Below are positions 1 to 6,426 of a DNA stretch of 8,099 bases, piece after piece. The stretch lies in the NCBI GenBank assembly GCA_900767815.1, contig CAAGAM010000132.1, forward strand, positions 1 to 8,099, written 5' to 3'. The translations under genes were made by a program, and so were the position numbers. The DNA is from Clostridia bacterium (GTDB taxonomy: Bacteria > Bacillota > Clostridia > Christensenellales > Borkfalkiaceae). Under the pieces are notes generated by a model that did not search any database, was not told where the DNA came from, and was given only the letters and a program-made list of their open reading frames with translations. Position 1 is the stretch's first letter. Each line of letters begins with the position of its first letter.

Positions 1-97
1 ATTCTTGTATCGCTTTTGTGTTCTTTCCTACCGTGTCTACGTAATATCCTTTGCACCAAAATTCGCGATTTCGGTATGCAAATTTCATATTTCCCCA
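1..97 (-). pseudogene. tnpA: IS200/IS605-type TnpA transposase, C-terminal remnant (runs off the left edge)
   Basis: Reading the minus strand from base 97 leftwards gives W-G-N-M-K-F-A-Y-R, then NREFWCKGYYVDTVGKN, then T-K-A-I-Q-E at the window edge. I recognise this as the stretch of the small Y1 (HUH) transposases of IS200/IS605 elements that lies just before the helix carrying the catalytic tyrosine; that tyrosine would be expected just outside the window. An in-frame TAA at 98-100 sits directly before the homologous part, so the N-terminal domain with the HUH histidines is missing. The piece is therefore probably a decayed insertion-sequence remnant rather than an active gene. The state of the part beyond base 1 cannot be judged. 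The family call rests on recalled motifs, not a search. Confidence 0.72.
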
Positions 98-166
98 TTA
101 GTTAAATATTCGTGGGGAATTTAGAAGAAGTATTAAATTCAATATGTGCAAATAGCGAGTTCGTAA

Positions 167-204
167 AAGAGTCCGAAATTATCATCGGACTCTTCTCTTT
201 TATT
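167..204 (+). terminator. Rho-independent terminator-like hairpin
   Basis: AAGAGTCCGA (167-176) pairs perfectly with TCGGACTCTT (185-194) over 10 bp around an 8-base loop, and is followed on the plus strand by the T-rich run CTCTTTTATT. The minus strand also has a short T run after the stem (TTTTACG), so weak activity in that direction is possible. It sits upstream of the operon promoter and would shield it from read-through. An alternative is that it is a relic of the end of the broken IS200-like element, since such ends carry hairpins. Confidence 0.65.
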
Positions 205-239
205 AGCCGAAAATATATTTCAGATCACCTGTTTTCCTC

Positions 240-268
240 TTGATTATACTGTCAAAATGTGTTATAAT
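240..268 (+). promoter_or_regulatory. Probable sigma-A (sigma-70 class) promoter of the operon
   Basis: The -35 box is TTGATT (240-245) and the -10 box is a perfect TATAAT (263-268), separated by exactly 17 bases. TG at 260-261 gives an extended -10 (TGT-TATAAT). Transcription should start near 275, leaving a leader of about 26 bases before the KilA-N ATG at 301. It is the only convincing promoter I see on the plus strand and probably drives all six downstream genes. Confidence 0.75.
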
Positions 269-300
269 ATAATAAAATTTATGAGAAGGTCGCAAAGATA

Positions 301-1125
301 ATGAAGAACAAAGAAATTACCGTATTGGATCAGGAAATCCATATCAACAAAGACGATTATTTCTCTCTTACGGATATTGCAAAATATAAAAATCCTGAAG
401 ATCCGCGATTTGTCATACAGAATTGGATGCGCAGGATCGATACAATTCAATATATAGGGTTGTGGGAGCAATTGAATAATCCAAATTTTAACCGTGTCGA
501 ATTCGATACGTTTAGAAGCGAAGCCGGACATAATTATTTTACAATGACGCCGAAAAAATGGATCGACGGCGTAAACGCCATCGGTATTATTTCCAAAGCC
601 GGGAAATATAACGGCGGCACATACGCACACAAGGATATTGCTCTTCAATTCGCGTCCTGGATTTCGCCTGAAATCAATTTATATATAATAAAAGAATTTC
701 AGCGCTTAAAAGCCGACGAACAAAAGCAAATCGGGTGGACGGTTAAGCGAGAACTTGCAAAAATAAATTACCGCATACATACCGACGCAATTAAGGACAA
801 TATTATCATTCCGCTTGAAATTACAAAAGAGCAAGCGTCGTTCGTTTACGCAAGCGAAGCCGACGTTTTGAACGTTGCGCTTTTCGGTATGACCGCAAAG
901 CAGTGGCGAGAGCAAAATCCCGATAAGAAAGGTAATATGCGCGATTATGCGGAAGTTTCGCAACTCGTATGCCTTTCCAACCTCGAAAACCTGAATGCGT
1001 ATTTGATAGATAACGGCGTAAGCCAACAAGAGAGGCTTATCGAACTGAATAAAGCGGCAATTCGTCAGATGAAAGTCTTGGTAGAAGATACGCTGAAATT
1101 AACCGACGGCTCGGACGAACAATGA
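301..1125 (+). CDS. KilA-N domain protein, possible DNA-binding accessory or regulator of the R-M operon
   Basis: This encodes 274 residues. The N-terminal half (about 15-135) looks like a KilA-N domain, a DNA-binding fold common in phage and large DNA virus proteins. The signature is the run GGTYAHKDIALQFASWISPE at 105-124 followed by NLYIIKEFQRL. The C-terminal part (about 145-270) resembles the extension found in many bacterial KilA-N proteins, with ALFGMTAKQWREQNPDKKGN at 193-212 and a final helical segment (ERLIELNKAAIRQM). No nuclease motif or membrane segment is visible. The ATG at 301 lies about 11 bases after an AAGG at 286-289, a slightly long spacing. Its stop TGA overlaps an ATG of the next gene (ATGA at 1122-1125). 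It is the first gene after the promoter, which suits a regulatory or DNA-binding role; that role is inference. Domain call is confident, function is not. Confidence 0.85.
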   Translation: MKNKEITVLDQEIHINKDDYFSLTDIAKYKNPEDPRFVIQNWMRRIDTIQYIGLWEQLNNPNFNRVEFDTFRSEAGHNYFTMTPKKWIDGVNAIGIISKAGKYNGGTYAHKDIALQFASWISPEINLYIIKEFQRLKADEQKQIGWTVKRELAKINYRIHTDAIKDNIIIPLEITKEQASFVYASEADVLNVALFGMTAKQWREQNPDKKGNMRDYAEVSQLVCLSNLENLNAYLIDNGVSQQERLIELNKAAIRQMKVLVEDTLKLTDGSDEQ

Positions 1126-1129
1126 GGTG
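1124..1129 (+). promoter_or_regulatory. Ribosome binding site deciding the HTH gene start
   Basis: GAGGTG at 1124-1129 lies 4 bases before the ATG at 1134 and overlaps the end of the KilA-N gene. It favours 1134 over the in-frame ATG at 1122, which has no good Shine-Dalgarno site but could be used by stop-start coupling through the ATGA overlap. Confidence 0.45.
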
Positions 1130-1133
1130 CAAA

Positions 1134-1325
1134 ATGAAATTTTCCGAAAAAGTAAAATATGCAAGAATGAAATTACTTTTAACGCAAGAGGCGTTGGCAA
1201 AAGAACTCGGCGTTTCTTATGCGACAATTTGCCGTTGGGAAAAAGACAACCGCGAACCACAAATCGTATCGCAAGGCAAGTTTTACGCATTCTGCGAAAG
1301 CAAAGGCATTAAGTTTGAGAATTAA
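1134..1325 (+). CDS. Small XRE-family helix-turn-helix protein
   Basis: This encodes 63 residues that are almost entirely one helix-turn-helix domain of the XRE/Cro-CI (HTH_3) type. The core is TQEALAKELGVSYATICRWE at about residues 17-36, with the typical Q-A-L-A positions and the W-E after the recognition helix. The tail (KFYAFCESKGIKFEN) matches the ending of small stand-alone regulators of this type. The start at 1134 is chosen because MKFSEKVKYAR is the usual beginning and a GAGGTG site precedes it; starting at 1122 would add four residues (M-R-C-K). Small HTH proteins of this size next to restriction-modification genes often act as control proteins that time expression, so autoregulation of this operon is plausible, but the operator is not identified. 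Confidence 0.82.
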   Translation: MKFSEKVKYARMKLLLTQEALAKELGVSYATICRWEKDNREPQIVSQGKFYAFCESKGIKFEN

Positions 1326-1337
1326 GGGAGAAACTAT

Positions 1338-2168
1338 ATGGCTACAAGCAAAAAACTTGAAACGATTTATTATAACGGACAACCTGACGGTATCCGTTCT
1401 ATCCGCCGCCATTTATCTACGATAACCACATACGTTATTCCGCGCCCGTTGCTTTCGGAAGCAAAGAAAATTTCCGGAATTACAAGACCGGGAATATACT
1501 ATTTAATTAACGAAAACGACGAAAATAAGATTGCTCAAATTTATATCGGACAAACACGTAACGGCGTTACTCGGCTCGACGATCACAATCGTTCAAAAGA
1601 TTTTTGGAATAAGGCTATTATGTTTCTTGCCGATAACAAAACGTTTTCTCTCGATATGATAAGCGGGCTTGAAGAATACGCTATCATTAAAGCGCACGAA
1701 TCTAAGCGATATAAAGTAGAAAATTCCGTTAGTCCCAAGTATGAAATAGACGAATATGATCTTCCATCTATTGAAGAAGTTTACGATGAAATTCAATTCG
1801 TAATGGCTACGCTCGGATATAAAATGGACGATGCAAAACGGAATAACGATAACCGTGAGGTGTTCCATACGACGAGAAACGGTATTCTTGCTTACGGCGT
1901 TTATGACGGGGACAAGTTTCAGGTTCTGCAAGGTTCTCAAATCAATATGAGTAAGCTTACAAATCTTGAAAAATATAATAAGCAAAGAACGGAATTGCAA
2001 TCTAACGGCGATATTAAATCGGAGAACGGCATTTATATTCTGAAAACGACATTGGAATTTAACACGCCGAGCGGTGCAAGCGATTTTATTCTCGGCGGCT
2101 CAACAAACGGTTGGGTTGAATGGAAAAACAAGGACGGAAAAACATTGGACGAGATTTTTAGAAAATAA
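1338..2168 (+). CDS. GIY-YIG nuclease domain protein with C-terminal DUF4357-like domain
   Basis: This encodes 276 residues. A GIY-YIG nuclease fold is visible at about 50-130: GIYYLI at 52-57, YIGQT at 69-73, then R80 with D82, D83 and H84 (TRLDDH), an E112-E113 pair in LEEYAI likely to hold the metal-binding glutamate, and N129 in YKVENS. The expected catalytic residues therefore appear intact. The C-terminal part (about 175-276) has the pattern of DUF4357, including NGILAYGVYDGDKFQVLQGS at 181-200 and a closing GGSTNGWVEWKNKDGKTL. The start ATG at 1338 follows AGGGAG (1325-1330) by 7 bases, and this site overlaps the stop codon of the HTH gene, indicating coupling. Proteins of this architecture are known beside Type I restriction genes. 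Whether it cuts DNA or RNA, and under what trigger, is unknown. Confidence 0.85.
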   Translation: MATSKKLETIYYNGQPDGIRSIRRHLSTITTYVIPRPLLSEAKKISGITRPGIYYLINENDENKIAQIYIGQTRNGVTRLDDHNRSKDFWNKAIMFLADNKTFSLDMISGLEEYAIIKAHESKRYKVENSVSPKYEIDEYDLPSIEEVYDEIQFVMATLGYKMDDAKRNNDNREVFHTTRNGILAYGVYDGDKFQVLQGSQINMSKLTNLEKYNKQRTELQSNGDIKSENGIYILKTTLEFNTPSGASDFILGGSTNGWVEWKNKDGKTLDEIFRK

Positions 2169-2185
2169 TTTTTTTACTCGTCAAC

Positions 2186-2210
2186 TTCCGATAATACAAA
2201 ATTATCGGAA
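2186..2210. repeat. Perfect inverted repeat (hairpin) in the leader of hsdR
   Basis: TTCCGATAAT (2186-2195) and ATTATCGGAA (2201-2210) pair perfectly over 10 bp around the loop ACAAA. There is no T run after it on the plus strand, so it is not a standard terminator. It lies in the only real gap of the operon, just before the hsdR ribosome binding site. It could be a protein operator, an RNA processing or stability element that sets HsdR level, or a weak attenuator. I see no convincing separate promoter here. Confidence 0.6.
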
Positions 2211-2227
2211 CATAAATTAAAGATTTT

Positions 2228-2233
2228 GGGAGG
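2228..2233 (+). promoter_or_regulatory. Ribosome binding site deciding the hsdR start
   Basis: GGGAGG ends 7 bases before the ATG at 2241. The in-frame TTG at 2226 overlaps this site and so is very unlikely to be the start; it would add only M-G-G-I-Q. Confidence 0.8.
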
Positions 2234-2240
2234 GATTCAG

Positions 2241-4997
2241 ATGTTACCTGAAGAATTAGCCCGTATAAAAATTGATAAACAATTAAGCGACGCCGGCTGG
2301 GATATAGTTTCTCGTATGGAATATATCCCTAATACTACGTCAGCCGTAAAAGAAGCCTTGATGAAAGGCAGTAAAGAAAGCGATTACCTGCTATTTGTCG
2401 AAGATAAAGCGATTGCTGTTGTCGAAGCCAAAAAAGAAGAAAATACGCTTGGCGAAGAAGTTGCCTTGCAAGCAGAAAATTACGCCGTAACACCGCAAAA
2501 TTGGTATGGATTGTGGTTTCCGAAACAAATCCCGTTGGTTTATTTGGCTAACGGGAAAAAGTTGTATTTCAAAAACATGCTTGAACCCGACAGCGATTAT
2601 ATAGAAATCCCTGCTATGCACACGCCTAAGCAAATGCTCAAACTCATCGGAAAAACTTCCGAATTCGGTGCTTTGCCTCATTTGAATCCTGTTGGTTTAA
2701 GAGATTGTCAATACGACGCAGAAATAGCACTTGAAAACAGTTTCAAAGAAGGCAAGAAAAAAGCCCTTGCCGTATTAGCAACGGGTTCGGGTAAAACTTA
2801 TTTGGCTTGCTTGGCGTCTTATCGGCTTTTGAATTATGCTCCCAATATAAAACGTATTTTGTTCTTGGTTGATAGAAACAATCTCGCAAAGCAAACAAAA
2901 AGCGAATTCAGCCAGTTTGACAGAACGGAAAACGGCAAAGAAATGAGTTCGCTGTATGAAATCAGTCGGCTTAAAAAAGCGGATGATATCAGCGGTGATG
3001 TAGTTATTTCTACTATTCAAAAATTGTTTGCGGTTCTTACCGGTCAGACAATAGCCGACGATGAGGACGAAGATAAAGAGGACGAACTTAATTTCAATCG
3101 TGATAACGATAAAAATGCTCCTGCGGTTGAACTCGGCAATGATTTGAAGTTACCGCCTGACTATTTTCAGTTTATTATCGTTGACGAATGTCACAGATCG
3201 ATTTACGGCAAGTGGAAAGCAGTTCTTGAATATTTTAGCGGTGCTAAAATACTCGGTCTTACTGCAACTCCTACTCCCGAAGCGTATGCCTTTTTCGACA
3301 ATAATATAATTGAAAAATACACTTACGACGATTCGGTTGTCGATGGTGTCAACGTTCCTTCTCGTATATTCAAAATCTCAACGGAAATTTCTGTTCACGG
3401 CGGAACAATCGAAGAAGGTTCTTCCATTACGGAAAAAACTCGCATAAACAATCAGTCTAACGTTATTACCGCATCGGAACGTGTTGATTATACTGCAAAG
3501 CATTTGAATCGTTCTATAGTGAATAAAAACCAAATAGATACGGTTATTGCGGCATACCGTGATTCTATATATTCCAAACTGTATCCCGATCGCGAAGAAA
3601 ATTGGTATTCTATCCCCAAAACATTGATTTTTGCCGTAGATGACAAGCACGCTACTGAAATCGTTGAATCGGTCAAAAAAGTTTTTGCAGAAAAATTTAC
3701 TAATAACGAAGTGCCGGAAAGATTTGTACAGAAAATCACTTATTCTGCCGGAGATTCCGACGCCCTTATTAGAGATTTTCGTGTTGAAAAGGACTTTCGT
3801 ATTGCCGTAACGGTTACGCTTGTTGCAACGGGAACAGACGTTAAGCCTTTGGAAGTCGTATTTTTCATGAGCGACGTTAGGTCCGATGTCCTGTATACGC
3901 AAATGAAAGGTCGCGGCTGTCGAGTAATAACCGACGACAAATTGAAAGAAGTTACGCCTAACGCAACAACGAAAGAATGCTTTTATATTGTCGATGCCGT
4001 TGGCGTTACCGAAGGCGATAAAACCATCCCTAAACCGGCAGATCCGTCTCAAAAACGTCCTACGTTGGCGCAAGTCCTTGAACATCTGGCGCATAACGAA
4101 GTTAGTGACGATAATCTTAAATTATTGCGAGATTTCTGTTCGACAATTCAAAAACGTTATGAAAACAACGCCCTTTTCGGCAGGCATTTAGATTCGTTTG
4201 TTTCCGATTTCGGTTTTGCACCGCGTTCGTTGGCAAACACAATCAATGAATCACTGTCAAAGGGTTCGTTACCGCCGTTTGTAAGTTCGTCCGAGTACAA
4301 TACCGAACGTAAAGCCTTGATTGCCGTTCTTATGAACAATATCAATGCAAGAAATAAGTTGCTCGAATTGCAAAAAGGCTACTTGGCATATACACACGAT
4401 CAAAACGACAAGTTGATTTCTGCCGAATTTTCGAAAGAAACGGCTCGTAGTTTTATCGACTCGTTTGAAAAGTATATCAACAACAATAAAGATAGCGTAG
4501 AAGCGTTGCGTATAATCTATAATTCAGAAAATACTGCAATTACATATTCGATGCTTTGCGATTTAAGAGATAAGTTGCTTTCCGAAAACAGACTTTTTAC
4601 ACCGTCGCAAATTTGGAACAATTATAAACTTCTCGACTCTCAAGGTGCCGTTTCTCCTCTCGACACAAAGAAAAACGTTAATGCACTGACGAATTTGATA
4701 CAAATCGTAAGATACGCATATAAGAAAAATTCAACACTGATTAGCCTCTTTGTCGGATACACACAAAGATTTAACTTGTATTGCGGTCAAAGACAACGTG
4801 AATTAACGCAGGAACAGCAAAACGTTATGCGTCAGATTGCCGAATATATAGTAACCGAAGGTGCGTTTACGTCGATGGAACTCAATCAGTTTGAACCGGA
4901 CCTTTGGAAAAAGGCTATGGTTTCGTTCAAGTCGCAAGGAAAAACGTTTGCATCGGAACTGCAACAATTATCGAATTTTATATTAAAGGTGGCATAA
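2241..4997 (+). CDS. hsdR: Type I restriction enzyme, restriction and translocation subunit HsdR
   Basis: This encodes 918 residues, the motor and nuclease of a Type I restriction complex that pulls DNA with ATP and cuts it away from unmethylated target sites. An N-terminal PD-(D/E)xK nuclease is visible: D48 in ESDYLLFV, then E62-A-K64 in VVEAKKEE. The superfamily 2 helicase motor follows: Walker A ATGSGKT at 180-186, VDRNNL near 210, the DECH box at 315-318, TATP at 341-344, ATGTDVKPLE from 529, and the arginine-finger motif QMKGRGCR at 554-561. The C-terminal 150 residues, with LTNLIQIVRYAY and later FVGYTQRF, resemble the EcoEI-type R C-terminal domain. An acidic stretch (D273 to E282) lies between the early helicase motifs and the DECH box. 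All key residues look intact and no frameshift is seen. Its stop is 1 base before hsdM, so the two are co-translated. Confidence 0.96.
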   Translation: MLPEELARIKIDKQLSDAGWDIVSRMEYIPNTTSAVKEALMKGSKESDYLLFVEDKAIAVVEAKKEENTLGEEVALQAENYAVTPQNWYGLWFPKQIPLVYLANGKKLYFKNMLEPDSDYIEIPAMHTPKQMLKLIGKTSEFGALPHLNPVGLRDCQYDAEIALENSFKEGKKKALAVLATGSGKTYLACLASYRLLNYAPNIKRILFLVDRNNLAKQTKSEFSQFDRTENGKEMSSLYEISRLKKADDISGDVVISTIQKLFAVLTGQTIADDEDEDKEDELNFNRDNDKNAPAVELGNDLKLPPDYFQFIIVDECHRSIYGKWKAVLEYFSGAKILGLTATPTPEAYAFFDNNIIEKYTYDDSVVDGVNVPSRIFKISTEISVHGGTIEEGSSITEKTRINNQSNVITASERVDYTAKHLNRSIVNKNQIDTVIAAYRDSIYSKLYPDREENWYSIPKTLIFAVDDKHATEIVESVKKVFAEKFTNNEVPERFVQKITYSAGDSDALIRDFRVEKDFRIAVTVTLVATGTDVKPLEVVFFMSDVRSDVLYTQMKGRGCRVITDDKLKEVTPNATTKECFYIVDAVGVTEGDKTIPKPADPSQKRPTLAQVLEHLAHNEVSDDNLKLLRDFCSTIQKRYENNALFGRHLDSFVSDFGFAPRSLANTINESLSKGSLPPFVSSSEYNTERKALIAVLMNNINARNKLLELQKGYLAYTHDQNDKLISAEFSKETARSFIDSFEKYINNNKDSVEALRIIYNSENTAITYSMLCDLRDKLLSENRLFTPSQIWNNYKLLDSQGAVSPLDTKKNVNALTNLIQIVRYAYKKNSTLISLFVGYTQRFNLYCGQRQRELTQEQQNVMRQIAEYIVTEGAFTSMELNQFEPDLWKKAMVSFKSQGKTFASELQQLSNFILKVA

Positions 4998-4998
4998 A

Positions 4999-6426
4999 AT
5001 GGCTGATTTACAGGTAAAAAGCGAAGCAACTCTCGTAAAAAAAGTTTGGGATATAGCAAATGTTCTTGCTGCGGCAGGTGTCGGATTCACCGACTACATT
5101 ACCCAACTTACATATATCCTTTTCTTGAAAATGGACAACGAAAAGGAAGAATTGGGCTTAGGCAGTTCTATTCCGGAAGGCTATAAATGGGAAGATCTCG
5201 TAGGCTTGAACGGACAAGATCTTGTCGATAAATACGAAGAAATCTTAAAGGAATTGGCAAAAGACACAGGTCTTATCGGTACTATTTTTACCAAAGCGTC
5301 AAATAAAATCGACAGCCCCGTACACCTTGCAAAAGTTATCAAAATGATTGGTGACGAAAATTGGTATATGATGGAGGGCGATTTCAAAGGCGCAATTTAC
5401 GAGTCCATTCTCGAAAAGAACGGACAAGATAAGAAAAGCGGCGCAGGTCAATACTTTACGCCTCGTTCTCTTATCAAGGCTATGGTTGACGTTACCGATC
5501 CGAAGATTACCGAAACGGTAGCAGATCCCGCTTGCGGAACGGGTGGATTCCTTCTTGCGGCGTTTGACCATATGAAAACGCAAAGCAAAGAGATTTCAAA
5601 GCAAAATTTCCTTAGAAACAATGCTTTCTTCGGAGCGGACAATACACCTCTTGTCGTAACGCTTGCATCGATGAATTTGTATCTTCACGATATAGGAACG
5701 GCAAAAAGTCCTATTGTTTGTCAAGACTCCCTGCTCGATACGTCCGACAGAATGTACGACGTTATACTTGCAAATCCGCCGTTCGGAACAAGACCGCAAG
5801 GCAGCGTAGACGTATCTGCCAGCCGCCCGGAATTTGTAAAAACATCGGATAATCAGGTAAATTTCTTGCAACATATTATGTCGATTGTCAAAACCGGCGG
5901 ACGTGTTGCCATAGTTCTGCCCGATAACGTTTTGACAGATGGCAACGCTACGGCAAAAGTACGTGAAAAACTCTTAAAAGAGTTCAATTTGCACACCATT
6001 TTAAGATTGCCTACCGGTATTTTCTACGCCGGCGGTGTAAAAACCAACGTATTATTCTTTAAAAAGGGCGAACCTACGGAAGATATTTGGGTTTATGATT
6101 ACAGAACAGGCGTAAAGCACACCATGGCAACAAAGCCGATGACAAGAGAAAATCTCGACGATTTTGTCAATTGTTATTGTTCAGGACATCAAGAAGATCG
6201 CAAAGAAACCTACTCTGCCGAAAATCCCAACGGTCGCTGGAGAAAGTTCTCCAAAACCGAAGTTTATGCACGCGATTTGCTGAAACTCGATTTCAAGTGG
6301 ATGGATTTAGGCGAAAAGGACGAACGTACCGTAACGGAATTACTTGCAGATATGCAAAGCAAAACCGAAACTATAGCAGACGCTGTAGCAAAACTTCAAA
6401 GCATTCTCGGAGGAATCGACCTGTGA
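4999..6426 (+). CDS. hsdM: Type I restriction-modification system, DNA methyltransferase subunit HsdM
   Basis: This encodes 475 residues, an N6-adenine methyltransferase using S-adenosylmethionine; with HsdS it methylates the target so that self DNA is spared. The N-terminal helical HsdM domain (about 9-130) begins with LVKKVWDIANVL and TQLTYILFLKM. The catalytic domain follows, with QYFTPR at 151-156, the cofactor motif DPACGTGG at 176-183, and the catalytic NPPF at 259-262, preceded by ILA. The last 50 residues look helical (TVTELLADMQSKTETIADAV), as expected for contact with HsdS. Length is normal for the family and all motifs are intact. AAAGGTGG at 4985-4992 is a good ribosome binding site, 6 bases from the ATG. 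Its last four bases overlap the GTG start of hsdS (GTGA). Confidence 0.97.
   Translation: MADLQVKSEATLVKKVWDIANVLAAAGVGFTDYITQLTYILFLKMDNEKEELGLGSSIPEGYKWEDLVGLNGQDLVDKYEEILKELAKDTGLIGTIFTKASNKIDSPVHLAKVIKMIGDENWYMMEGDFKGAIYESILEKNGQDKKSGAGQYFTPRSLIKAMVDVTDPKITETVADPACGTGGFLLAAFDHMKTQSKEISKQNFLRNNAFFGADNTPLVVTLASMNLYLHDIGTAKSPIVCQDSLLDTSDRMYDVILANPPFGTRPQGSVDVSASRPEFVKTSDNQVNFLQHIMSIVKTGGRVAIVLPDNVLTDGNATAKVREKLLKEFNLHTILRLPTGIFYAGGVKTNVLFFKKGEPTEDIWVYDYRTGVKHTMATKPMTRENLDDFVNCYCSGHQEDRKETYSAENPNGRWRKFSKTEVYARDLLKLDFKWMDLGEKDERTVTELLADMQSKTETIADAVAKLQSILGGIDL
6409..6413 (+). promoter_or_regulatory. Ribosome binding site deciding the hsdS start
   Basis: GGAGG lies inside the end of hsdM, 9 bases before the GTG at 6423. 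It supports that GTG as the hsdS start, in spite of an open frame that extends further upstream through hsdM. Confidence 0.85.

Noticed and set aside
279..292. 14-base match TTATGAGAAGGTCG between the operon leader and hsdS (7400-7413)
   Set aside because: The second copy codes for Y-E-K-V within the HsdS repeat and its counterpart in half one differs after GAGAAG; a single short match of this length can arise by chance in 8 kb.
262..648. Minus-strand open frame over the KilA-N gene (128 codons)
   Set aside because: It runs antisense to the clear KilA-N coding region and through the promoter, with no domain that I recognise.
2190..2195. GATAAT as a -10 box for a separate hsdR promoter
   Set aside because: It resembles a -10 box but has no acceptable -35 box 16-18 bases upstream and is part of the hairpin stem.
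2226..2240. TTG start for hsdR
   Set aside because: The TTG overlaps the GGGAGG ribosome binding site that serves the ATG at 2241; the five extra residues add nothing recognisable.
3378..4094. Long open frame on the minus strand inside hsdR (238 codons)
   Set aside because: It is antisense to conserved helicase motifs, rich in F, R, N and I as expected of a complement shadow, and shows no known domain.
6171..6422. Upstream extension of the hsdS frame from an ATG at 6171 (84 extra residues)
   Set aside because: It lies fully inside hsdM in another frame, is rich in arginine and serine without family resemblance, and the GTG at 6423 has a perfect ribosome binding site and the usual HsdS opening.
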